NCBI RefSeq assembly: GCF_964019385.1
Contig: NC_088653.1
Coordinates: 18,060,389 to 18,124,388 of the forward strand
Reading direction: 5' to 3'
Length of the DNA stretch: 64,000 nucleotides
Origin: Sycon ciliatum
Taxonomy: Eukaryota; Porifera; Calcarea; Leucosolenida; Sycettidae
The position numbers and the translations under genes are program-made. Shown piece after piece: positions 59,901-64,000 of the stretch. How positions within the stretch are numbered: the first letter of the stretch is position 1; the number at the start of each line of letters is the position of its first letter. The notes below the pieces were generated by a model. The model ran no database searches. It saw only the letters and a program-made list of their open reading frames with translations, and was not told the DNA's origin.

Positions 59901-61268
59901 TGAGCTGATTGTTTAGTAACTGGTGGCGTTAGTGGACATTATAGCGTAACTTGTTTTGCTGAAAACATGTTGGCGGTTGAAAGCATGTGACAAGGCAGGG
60001 CTCTGCCAACCGTGGCTGGTTGTACTCAGGGGCGCTGTTTCCGAACACGGTGTGTGCCCTCCACCTTGTAATATGCTGTCAACCAACAAAATGTACAGTA
60101 CACGTACATTACCAATGCCTGCTCTAGGATTGTAGGACAGCCAGGTACACGTGTACCTGGCGCAACCATTTCAACCGGGTCGGAGCCGGGTACACATGTA
60201 CCTGGCGCTGTCTCACCAGCCGAGTCACATGCTTTAACTGGTTGGTTGGTTTATTTTAATTCGGACAATAAACGGGAACTAGGCCCAATGATATAAAGGC
60301 GAATGGATAAGCCGCATTTAGAAAAGAGAGGACGGGAATTAGAAAATTACGAAAGAAGAAGAAAGTACTGGAGTCTGACACATACAAGCCATGCAGTCAG
60401 TCCTTTCAAAGTTCGAAAGTGTAAAGTACCAACCGGGTCACAGGTGACCCGGTACTATATTTTCAACCGGGTTCAAGCGCCGCCCAACCGGGTGGATTAC
60501 CCGGCTCACCCGGCGCTGGAGCAGACACTGCATTACCAAAATAACGAAGTACAAAAAAGACGCTCCAACGACGACTGCCACACATTTACAAACACATGGG
60601 TCCAGCAAATAATAATTGTTCTCGCTTTGTGCGAACCGCAAAGCACTCACTAAGATCATCTTCATCTGGATCACAACACTCGTTCGCTTGTGATCGCTGA
60701 TCGTTTCGGTCGCCATTCGACAACTCGTTATTATACTTCGGCTGCTTGCGATCATATCGTAAAGCCTACACTACAGGAAATGCGCGATTACAACCAGGGT
60801 CATTATGCGGATGCTTGGCATCTGGACCACGTCTTTCAACTGGTTTGCTTCCGCACCTACTGTCCTGATTTGCCACAACCGAGAAAAGAACGTGGACAGT
60901 GCCTTTTACAGCTGCTCTCGTTCGCCTCCCGCACCGGTAGGATGCAAGACGATTGGCGGAGCGAATGGAATGTGAACTCGTTCGCTTGCCGTACACACTC
61001 GTGTTGCGGGGAAAGGGAACAGTGCGCAGATGGTCCGGATCGGATCCCCACTGGGCGCATCTCGAGCACTACCGCTATTCATATTGAACTAGCCCCAAAG
61101 CGCGGCGAAGATCACACGCCGAGAGAGTGGATGAAGGCCGACCCGCAAAGCCCTACCAACAGAAATTATTACAATCATCTTTGCAAGGCGCTTGCACGAA
61201 GCGTCCTTTTTGCTCTTACCTTGCGCTGCCAATGCCACGCAGAGGCACAGGACAATGGCGGTCTTCAT
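34831..61268 (-). CDS. Type I membrane protein with FN3-like ectodomain, Tyr-rich juxtamembrane run and PPPY tail (complete)
   Basis: Nine coding exons in transcript order: 61220-61268, 50786-50907, 50092-50213, 48280-48407, 46289-46490, 41165-41287, 39178-39275, 37049-37165, 34831-34937. All joins keep phase and use GT-AG. The 355-residue product has a signal peptide (MKTAIVLCLCVALAAQA), a fibronectin III-like domain (about 20-128; GEVRLSFE, VIGVSFKP, SLLIKGLAPGKTYQFRLR, WGEFSSSVE), an SR/RR-rich basic stretch, a Tyr-rich run (about 188-206), a transmembrane helix (AIAGGVIGFIFIVSAIVV, about 214-231) followed by CCKFYLYGGCG, and a Pro/Ala/Gln-rich tail with APPPYSSAAQM at the end. PPPY fits WW-domain ligands; function is otherwise unknown. 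The arrangement recalls small receptors or shisa-like adaptors, but I recognise no named family. Intron 1 is 10.3 kb. Confidence 0.87.
34990..35178. repeat. (CAC)/(CAG)-rich trinucleotide region
   Basis: ACC, CAG and CCG trinucleotides, intronic, next to gene 2 exon 9. Confidence 0.85.
35223..35285. mobile_element. Partial copy of the CAGTCAACTTTGC MITE
   Basis: CGAATAAGGACAC...GCCCCGTCGAGTGTCGTTATACGCAAAGTTGA matches the right arm of the copies at 50588, 57265 and 57546. Confidence 0.8.
35620..35800 (+). mobile_element. LINE C-terminal remnant
   Basis: One frame gives FRSCPLCGGSDLLTSHHFRS C, a Cys-His knuckle like those ending many LINE ORFs. It is followed by TTGATCCAAGAGGGCGGTAG, resembling the tail family at 62203-62290. 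Confidence 0.5.
36309..36530. mobile_element. MITE with GTAAAACGGGTAACGTTTGCGAC arms
   Basis: Left GTAGAACGGGTAACTATTGC and right the complement of GTAAAACGGGTAACGTTTGC form inverted arms around GCAAAC-rich DNA. Confidence 0.65.
36667..36835. repeat. (CA)n with GCGCGGGCGCGC blocks
   Basis: CA microsatellite interrupted three times by GCGCGCGGGCGCGC-type blocks. Confidence 0.97.
37049..37165 (-). CDS. Gene 2 exon 8 (Pro/Ala-rich tail)
   Basis: 117 bp, phase 1 to 1, acceptor gatgttgtgcag, donor gtaata. Encodes AQPVPGAYTAQPVVGQPGAP then QATMESKPAYPHAPAAAT. It repeats the GQP/AQP phrases of exon 7. Confidence 0.88.
37188..37468. repeat. (CA)n microsatellite with ATCAAACACACA units
   Basis: About 280 bp of CA with scattered ATCAAA; it begins about 20 bp from the acceptor of gene 2 exon 8. 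Confidence 0.97.
37531..38330 (-). mobile_element. LINE 3' fragments with (CAA)n tails, duplicated tail
   Basis: Read on the minus strand, 38200-37850 encodes LPTPRTDRCLHSPLYKALHY then FNCLPTQLREIPSRTPFKSE, a LINE ORF end. Next comes TATTGGCCACTGGCTATCGT GAGAATAAAGATTTGAAA and (CAA)n at 37774-37713. The same tail sequence occurs again at 37574-37531, with a 90-bp dispersed repeat (37577-37667) between the two. A separate (CAA)n tail is at 38255-38320. A 51-bp unit (ACTTAAGTGTACGGGCAGGG...) is duplicated at 37882-37983. Confidence 0.75.
38978..39150. mobile_element. Foldback MITE with long arms
   Basis: AAAAGGATCTATAAGTTACT...CTAACAGTCCACCGAGGTAA on the left pairs with the complement on the right (TTGGTGGACTGTTAGTCATA...GGTCCTTTTC), also pairing ATACAGTCAGATAGTG/CACTATCTGACTG. 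It ends 28 bp from the donor of gene 2 exon 7. Confidence 0.8.
39178..39275 (-). CDS. Gene 2 exon 7 (cytoplasmic tail)
   Basis: 98 bp, phase 2 to 1, acceptor ttgctgtgtacag, donor gtaagt. Encodes YGGRVMTSTIVTTPQVGAAG then TVYAGQPQQVAM. Confidence 0.88.
39304..39347. repeat. (CA)n microsatellite
   Basis: 44 bp, just upstream of gene 2 exon 7 acceptor, whose pyrimidine-rich side it extends. Confidence 0.97.
39745..39880. mobile_element. AACCTGTC-family MITE, truncated copy
   Basis: Starts after TA with CAGTGAAACTTGTCTAAGAC and runs to ...GGAACAGG, where a LINE (CAA)n tail begins. The missing half suggests the LINE inserted into it. Confidence 0.7.
39886..39990 (-). mobile_element. LINE 3' tail with (CAA)n
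   Basis: The minus strand reads GGTGAGAAGGCGGTCTTGCC TGTTCATATGGTGAAGTAAAATAAAG then (AAC)n. It has the same layout (hairpin, AATAAAG, CAA repeat) as the other LINE tails here. Confidence 0.65.
40498..41204. repeat. 118-bp minisatellite, six copies, containing exon 6's splice donor
   Basis: Unit starts GGAACGTCAACATACAGGAA and ends GACCACAACCGCCGTACAAG AGACAGTTGGG. Read on the minus strand each unit holds the last 37 bases of gene 2 exon 6, the donor GTGAGT and 75 bases of intron. The copy at 41165-41204 joins the real exon; five more lie in the intron. In the copy near 40805 the donor is GCGAGT, and one copy (near 40690) carries a base change two bases before the donor. Confidence 0.95.
41165..41287 (-). 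CDS. Gene 2 exon 6 (transmembrane helix)
   Basis: 123 bp, phase 2 to 2, acceptor gtttcaacag, donor gtgagt. Encodes GGAIAGGVIGFIFIVSAIVV then CCKFYLYGGCGRQPYRT. The last 37 bases and the donor are the first copy of a 118-bp tandem repeat. Confidence 0.9.
41346..41401. repeat. (GT)n microsatellite
   Basis: About 56 bp; on the minus strand it is (AC)n, upstream of exon 6. Confidence 0.98.
41590..41735. repeat. About 50-bp tandem repeat, three copies
   Basis: CAAGAGTGAAATAGC...GGGATCGAACTACTCC is repeated three times with drift. The GATCGAACT phrase recalls a tRNA T-arm, but no full tRNA-like shape is present. Confidence 0.7.
42110..42480 (+). other. Coding-like plus-strand segment inside intron 5 of gene 2
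   Basis: One frame reads MAKFIVAKSRPVKNPFDIDP, ETVVWLDDRSKQKLSLAIND and SINNVDLTVTVQNESFKIRA, with protein-like composition. I do not recognise it. Its 3' end runs into the 140-bp tandem repeat, which multiplies ...QNESFKIRAF. It could be an exon of a nested gene or a transposon relic. Confidence 0.35.
42461..43440. repeat. 140-bp minisatellite, seven copies
   Basis: Units begin CAGAATGAGTCCTTCAAGAT at about 42461, 42601, 42741, 42881, 43021, 43161 and 43301. Two unit types alternate in part (TACTAGTGACTG versus TTCCCGTGACTG). Intronic in gene 2. Confidence 0.95.
43998..44356. mobile_element. Foldback MITE with about 95-bp arms
   Basis: Left arm AAAAAGGACCGAGGAACTAC AAGTTACGCTATAATGTCC, right arm its complement. 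Arm-only copies are at about 2998-3105 and 59850-59965. Confidence 0.85.
45470..46320. repeat. About 100-bp tandem repeat carrying exon 5's end and donor, with AGC expansion and poly-C
   Basis: The phrase AGCTATTGAAGAACAACATC ACAGTGCAATGCTCTCACCCGCTG recurs ending at 46289, 46184, 46086 and 45885. Read on the minus strand, each copy ends TAC..AGCGG and a donor (gtgaga three times, gtggga once), duplicating the end of gene 2 exon 5. Poly-C runs separate the units. Confidence 0.85.
45907..45995. repeat. (AGC)n/(CTG)n trinucleotide run, about 29 units
   Basis: Uninterrupted AGC flanked on both sides by AGT (TAG) triplets. It lies at the position of the Tyr-codon triplets in a duplicated exon 5 end, so it probably grew from them. 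Intronic. Confidence 0.95.
46289..46490 (-). CDS. Gene 2 exon 5 (basic and Tyr-rich juxtamembrane region)
   Basis: 202 bp, phase 1 to 2, acceptor cggtgtgcag, donor gtgaga. Encodes PAGVGEASRNFCQSRRRATK, a Ser/Arg-rich stretch with RRRR, and then a run in which 13 of the last 17 residues are Tyr (DYGYYTYYYTYYYYS). The last bases and donor are repeated downstream. Confidence 0.83.
46523..46717. mobile_element. 195-bp TA-flanked MITE
   Basis: CTGTAAATATACAAAATTTC at the left, its near complement at the right, TA on both sides (46521-46522, 46718-46719). It lies 33 bp upstream of gene 2 exon 5. Confidence 0.82.
46993..47167. mobile_element. AACCTGTC-family MITE
   Basis: AACCTGTCAAGGCGACCACT at the left and GTCGTCTTAGACAGGTTTCA at the right, with GGGATGCTATTTCCAGTCAA inside, as in 39745-39880 and 48844-49021. 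Confidence 0.8.
47283..47360 (+). mobile_element. LINE 3' tail, GGGAATTCCC family
   Basis: TTAGGGTTCCCTGTAAGAAG GCGATGACGCCTGTTGGGAATTCCCTAGTAAAATAAGAATAAG: hairpin plus tail. The minus-strand counterparts are 6110-6180 and 55612-55700. Confidence 0.75.
48060..48240 (-). mobile_element. LINE 3' tail, third copy of the ATAAAGA family
   Basis: TTTCAATTCTTTATTCTCAC GATGTCACCATCGCCAATAAGAGAT matches 37531-37574 and 37774-37818 with a different hairpin loop. It ends close to the donor of gene 2 exon 4. Confidence 0.7.
48280..48407 (-). CDS. Gene 2 exon 4 (FN3 C-terminal strands)
   Basis: 128 bp, phase 2 to 1, acceptor ctctctctccag, donor gtgaga. Encodes GLAPGKTYQFRLRHGQRSDD then ATEWGEFSSSVESSSGTVNA. 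L.PG..Y.FR.R and W.EFS are hallmark FN3 motifs. The acceptor is the end of a (GA)n tract whose complement supplies the pyrimidine run. Confidence 0.92.
48411..48500. repeat. (GA)n microsatellite
   Basis: About 90 bp directly abutting the acceptor of gene 2 exon 4; on the transcribed strand it is (CT)n and forms the polypyrimidine tract. Confidence 0.97.
48844..49021. mobile_element. AACCTGTC-family MITE, complete
   Basis: TA at 48842-48843 and 49022-49023; ends CAATAAAACCTGTCAAGGCG and GTCGCCTTAGACAGGTTTCA CAG. Tc1/mariner-type by its TA flanks. Confidence 0.82.
49068..50000. mobile_element. 933-bp PIF/Harbinger-like non-autonomous element
   Basis: GGCCGCGGTCACACATG at the left and the complement of GGCCCCGGTCACACATGCAC at the right, flanked by TTA on both sides (49065-49067, 50001-50003), the typical Harbinger target duplication. 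Inside, GCCAAAGCGTAACTTACGC pairs with a complement at 49945-49970 and other CCGC/GCGG stretches. No transposase. It lies between gene 2 exons 3 and 4. Confidence 0.85.
50092..50213 (-). CDS. Gene 2 exon 3 (FN3 middle)
   Basis: 122 bp, phase 0 to 2, acceptor atgtatgtatag, donor gtgagt. Encodes ASSPVIGVSFKPKDAAEDDP then EMHKEFSGSSSGSSSLSLLI. An AG ten bases further in would give a stop in frame, so this start is preferred. Confidence 0.85.
50588..50775. mobile_element. CAGTCAACTTTGC MITE, copy beside a splice donor
   Basis: CAGTCAACTTTGCTAATAAC at the left, GTTATACGCAAAGTTGACTG at the right, TA on the left side (50586-50587). The right end is 4 bases beyond the GTAAGT of gene 2 exon 2. Confidence 0.88.
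50786..50907 (-). CDS. Gene 2 exon 2 (FN3 first strands)
   Basis: 122 bp, phase 1 to 0, acceptor gtgctgttcgcag, donor gtaagt. Encodes DLSPNVHSLDASPECAGEVR then LSFEHAKSKRGDTQHAVKRD. Confidence 0.87.
50930..50970. repeat. (CA)n/(CG)n microsatellite
   Basis: CA and CG dinucleotides just upstream of gene 2 exon 2. Confidence 0.95.
51056..51350. mobile_element. Possible Harbinger-like MITE
   Basis: CTGTTCACAACTGGTGCGTG TACGCG at the left and the complement of CTGTGTTCACAACGCGGTAC at the right; GCGT/ACGC-rich interior with a palindrome AATTCCAACATGTTGGAATT near 51150. Confidence 0.55.
52700..53780. repeat. 195-bp satellite units inside the TTAA element
   Basis: TTGATTGCAACATCTTC recurs at 52901, 53096 and 53291, an exact 195-bp spacing. 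The phrase CCGAAGCTAACTACC-AAAT with AACTTTGAAG also appears, more diverged, near 52760 and 53740. Confidence 0.85.
54640..55130 (+). pseudogene. Unrecognised coding-like remnant in the TTAA element
   Basis: Segments such as QAEDTIQQRIEVRIVVNNFQ, DTITKFEVRLETCLKCFDVF, TFDLPESIHPQLPDEF and REMIEQVIFEGREMSVALAG are protein-like but lie in more than one frame, so it is decayed. It may be the element's own transposase; no family motif is visible. Confidence 0.4.
55612..55700 (-). mobile_element. LINE 3' tail, GGGAATTCCC family
   Basis: The minus strand reads CACCCTGTAAGAAGACCGTA AAAGGTCTGTTGGGAATGCCCAAGTAAAATAATAAAATAC, homologous to 6110-6180 (-) and 47283-47345 (+). Confidence 0.75.
55812..55937. 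mobile_element. Tc1/mariner-type MITE (CAGTGCTGGC family), copy 2
   Basis: CAGTGCTGGCACCTGAAATC at the left, CCAGTTGCCAGCACTG at the right, TA on both sides (55810-55811, 55938-55939). 126 bp, same interior as 31984-32114. Confidence 0.88.
57265..57424. mobile_element. CAGTCAACTTTGC MITE, copy with intact TA flanks
   Basis: CAGTCCACTTTGCTTATAAC to GCGAAGTTGACTG, TA at 57263-57264 and 57425-57426. Opposite orientation to the next copy, 120 bp away. Confidence 0.88.
57546..57729. mobile_element. CAGTCAACTTTGC MITE, further copy
   Basis: CAGTCAACTTTGCTAATAAC to ACGCAAAGTTGACTG; TA on the left, TT on the right. Confidence 0.87.
58235..58385 (-). mobile_element. tRNA-derived SINE, copy 3 (best preserved)
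   Basis: The minus strand reads ACTTAGTGGTAGAGCATCAC (A box) and CTCTGGTTCGAGTCCTGG (B box), then TGGTGGCAGTCTATCTTTTC TTCAGACGTTTCCCGC. The body matches 6385-6500 and 3390-3495. Confidence 0.75.
59550..59737. mobile_element. CAGTCAGACCTCGCTTATC MITE, copy 2
   Basis: Inverted relative to 10563-10717: AGACCTCGCTTAACC at the left, GATAAGCGAGGTCTGACTG and TA at the right, with CGAACACACATACTGTATG inside. Confidence 0.8.
59810..59965. mobile_element. Foldback-MITE arm copy
   Basis: ACTCGGATGGAGAGCCAAGG and ATCGCATGAGCTGATTGTTT AGTAACTGGTGGCGTTAGTGGACATTATAGCGTAACTTG match the flank and arm of 43998-44356. Confidence 0.7.
61220..61268 (-). CDS. Gene 2 exon 1 (signal peptide)
   Basis: ATG at 61268: MKTAIVLCLCVALAAQ, then donor gtaaga, phase 1. 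The short hydrophobic leader ends in AAQA, a good signal-peptidase site once joined to exon 2. An in-frame Met further upstream exists but would bury the leader. Confidence 0.85.
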
Positions 61269-62190
61269 CCCGGCTTGCAACGGACTCCCGGAGTACTCTT
61301 CTAGTAGTAGACGGACGAGACTAAGAGGAAATCTAGCCAACGTCAAACAAACTGCGTCCCCACCACACGGCACACCACTAGTCCACTGCACTGACTATGC
61401 AGCTAGCTGGAAGTAGAATCCGAGAAGAAGATTATTTTTTGGCTTGTCATCGCCCGTGTGCGTATCCCCCAATGTAGATCTACTCGTATGTTGTATGACT
61501 ATGAGCGCAGCGCAGTAACAGTGACTTGGTGAATGGTGACCGGTGGTGGGCCGTGGCGTGGGGCACGGCAGGCGCACAACAGATTGACGGATGATTTCAT
61601 ACCTAGACTTCAGCGTCATCAGTGTCACTCTAGTCTAGCTCTGTCTGTGTGAGCGAAACGTCTGAGAAATCCATAGACCATGCAGACCATGGTACTGTAT
61701 AATTATGCCGTAGATCTATGCATGGTAGACGGCATAATTCAACTCTATGATTGTACGTAGATCAACCTGCATGCGTAGAACATCGACCGCAGTACTACCA
61801 CTACTAGCACTAGTGTCCATGGTGTCTGAACAGTCCTGGCCAGTAAAAAGTAGCGCCGCGTTCGAGTGCACAGGAGTAGTGCGTGTGGTGCTAGGACCGC
61901 GCAGCGCCCGGCGCTATTTTTTTTCCATGAGATCGAATTTCAGTCTTACAACAGGATCTGGGATTGCATTCTTGACTGTCCTGCTGGCGACACAGAGCAC
62001 GTGCGCGCAGTGTTGCAGAGTCAGTCGGTAGACACCGGCTGGATTCCTGTGCAGACAGCGCGAGTAACACCGCATTATTATTTTATGTACTATGCCCTCT
62101 GGTCCGGACCTATGGTCCGTGGATTACAGATGATTATGGTGGACTGCACAAGTAAGTTAGTTAGTTTGTTCAATCACTTGTCCACTGGCC
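61269..62190. other. Upstream of gene 2, nothing supported
   Basis: Should hold the promoter of gene 2 (transcribed leftward). No TATA box, CpG-island boundary or other gene is recognised. Confidence 0.4.
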
Positions 62191-62202
62191 CTGCGCCTTT
62201 GA

Positions 62203-62305
62203 TCCTAGAGGGTGGTGGCGTTCCCACGGCGGATGCGGAAAACTCGGCTTTCAGCCGAGTCTCACGCGAACCGTGAAATTTTTTTATTTTTATTTTTGTC
62301 CACTG
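62203..62305 (+). mobile_element. LINE 3' tail, family with CTCGG hairpin, copy 2
   Basis: TTTGATCCTAGAGGGTGGTG GCGTTCCCACGGCGGATGCGG, hairpin ACTCGGCTTTCAGCCGAGT, CTCACGCGAACCGTGAAATTTT and a (TTTTA)n tail. Opposite-strand copy at 17925-18003. Confidence 0.72.
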
Positions 62306-63089
62306 GCCCACTGCATGCTGCATGTAGAGTATACAGTCGTCTTTTTGTAGATCTACATGTGGATGTACAATGCTGGCCACTGCAGCATACAGTAGTCGCA
62401 CAGATCTGCATGAAGAATCTCACGTCAAGACGCTCCCTGTCACTTGTCAGCCTCAGATCAAAGGTCGGAGTGATGAAAAGTGAAAGTGGAGGGTTTAGCA
62501 CACGAAGAAACGAAGCCAGTTGAAAATCTGATGAGGGATCATGAGGCCTTTCGTACCATTAATTCTCAAACCAGTACATGTCATGGTGATAATGTGACGA
62601 AGCATAACGATGGGTTTGCTCCCACAAGCATAACGATGTTAATATTATTAATTTTATACAGCATATCGGCGGAAAAATTAATTGTGATGAAAGTGACATG
62701 AAACGTACACAGACATTCTTCCTCCGCGATACCACCTCTGCACCGTCATCGAATCAGTGAGCGCTTTTCGCCCAGCACTCACATTCAGCAGAACACAGGA
62801 GCCAGACAGGCACGATAGGACCTAGGAGTGCCTGTGACCAATGCGACTGGAAAAGAAAACCTCAAACTCAAAGGTTTTGACTCGACTGACACGACTGGTC
62901 GCACAGTATGGGCCATGGCCATATGGGGCTGCGTTATGCAATGCACAAAACAAAGATCGATCGGGGCAGGCGGCGGGAGGGGGGGGGGGGGGGGGCGAGG
63001 GTGATGGAAGAACAGAATAACTGATTGTCAGTGTACAGACTGTGTACAGTGGTAGACTGGATAGAAGGATAGATGTAGCCTTGTAGGCG

Positions 63090-64000
63090 AGAATCCAGAT
63101 CAATCAACGCCGGTACCTGGGCGTAATGGTAGATGGGCAGCTCTCCTGGGAGCCTCACGTCAATCACACAATCCAGCAGGTGCGGAAGTCAGTAGGCGCG
63201 CTGTGGCGGAGCCGCCGAAGCCTCACCCTGGCGTCAAAGATCCTGTTTTACAGGTCGATGATCCAGGGTAGGTTGTCGTACGCTTCCAACGCCTTTTATC
63301 TGTCACTTCAAATTGGCAACATGGAGCCCCTCACACGTCTAACGAAGTGCGCTATCCGCGGCTTCTTCGGTCTGCCACCGTGACGCGCACGAGCCCGATC
63401 TTTGAACAGCTCCGCCTCACCACCCTGGAGGACATGTTTAACATTAAGCTCCTCATCTTTGTCCGTCGTTGTCTGTTCTCCCGAGCTAGCTCCCTCTTCA
63501 CCAGCTTCTTCGTGAGAGTTACTGGTGACCGCACTCGGGGAGCAGCACATCACCTCGTTCGAGTACTATTTTGGCTCGGTCCTGCGGGTCGAGCGACCAT
63601 GCAGTTCATCGGCGCAGTCCTGTGGAACCAGCTCCCGCCTGATCTCCGTTCCGAGCCCAGCCACCTTCAGTTCTGTGCCCTGCTAAAAGCCCATCATGGC
63701 TCCGTTTGAATGCTTTTCGGCTAGTGTGTTTCTTTGGTATAGCGGACTGAAGAATAGTAAACGTGTTTTGCAATATATGTATGAAGCTATTTTGTATATA
63801 GTATGTTCCCATTCCGTTTTTGCTTTGGTGTAGCCCTGAGGTTGATTGCTTATTTATTTCTACCCTTCCTCTCTCCATACTTCTGTCCCCCCCCCCTCTC
63901 TCTCTCTCATTCCTTCTGTCGTCCACATGTATCAAAGGAGGCGAAATCGCCTGTTTGTGGTGCGACGTTAAATAAACTTCTACAACAACAACAACAACAA
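63090..64000 (+). mobile_element. LINE 3' half (CR1/L2-like) with (CAA)n tail, runs to the window edge
   Basis: RYLGVMVDGQLSWEPHVNHT, QQVRKSVGALWRSRRSLTLA and KILFYRSMIQGRLSYASNAF YLSL form the RT thumb region. Then, in a shifted frame after about 63380, TTLEDMFNIKLLIFVRRCLF and GAVLWNQLPPDLRSEPSHLQ lead to a stop at about 63709. The 3' UTR ends in the hairpin GGCGAAATCGCC, GTTAAATAAACTTCTA and (CAA)n at 63982-64000. One frameshift near 63380; 5'-truncated at about 63090. Confidence 0.88.

Noticed and set aside
60690-61304. Plus-strand 204-codon open frame.
   Set aside because: It overlaps, antisense, the signal-peptide exon of gene 2; no motif, domain or splice partner.

Overview
The window is eukaryotic nuclear DNA from an animal. 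It carries spliced genes with GT-AG introns, signal-peptide, transmembrane and metazoan signalling domains, long introns full of microsatellites, and many transposon relics. Nothing fixes the species. The gene content and repeat style suggest a marine invertebrate, possibly an early-branching one such as a sponge; that is inference.

Two host genes account for almost all recognisable host coding sequence, and both run on the minus strand. Gene 1 (about 604-25630) encodes the FERM and PDZ parts of a cytoplasmic tyrosine phosphatase of the PTPN3/PTPN4 type. I placed eighteen coding exons with matching reading phases, plus a weak candidate for the end of another. The start codon is at 25630, one stretch of the FERM domain is not located, and the phosphatase domain must lie beyond base 1. 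Gene 2 (34831-61268) appears complete: nine phase-consistent exons give a 355-residue type I membrane protein with a signal peptide, one fibronectin III-like domain, an Arg-rich then Tyr-rich juxtamembrane stretch, one transmembrane helix, and a Pro/Ala-rich tail with a PPPY motif near its end. I do not recognise it as a named family. The two genes are separated by about 9.2 kb (25631-34830) of apparently non-genic DNA holding small TIR elements and a LINE tail.

The most unusual structure is in gene 2. At two separate exons (5 and 6) the exon's 3' end, its splice donor and some intron have been tandemly multiplied, leaving extra copies of the donor downstream of the used one. Other striking items are: two overlapping perfect palindromes with one-base centres at 16980-17101; a TIR transposon with a DUF7869-like protein (10752-13147); a 3.1-kb TTAA-flanked TIR element with internal satellite repeats in intron 1 of gene 2; a LINE 3' fragment with four CCHC zinc fingers; a broken DIRS-like retroelement fossil; several TA-flanked MITE families present in two to four copies; tRNA-derived SINEs; and many LINE 3' tails that share a small hairpin and often end in (CAA)n.

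Most other open reading frames are shadows of microsatellites (Leu-Ser, His-Thr or Cys-Val repeats) and were left out. All exon calls come from reading splice signals, phase and family similarity by eye; no transcript data or database search was available.
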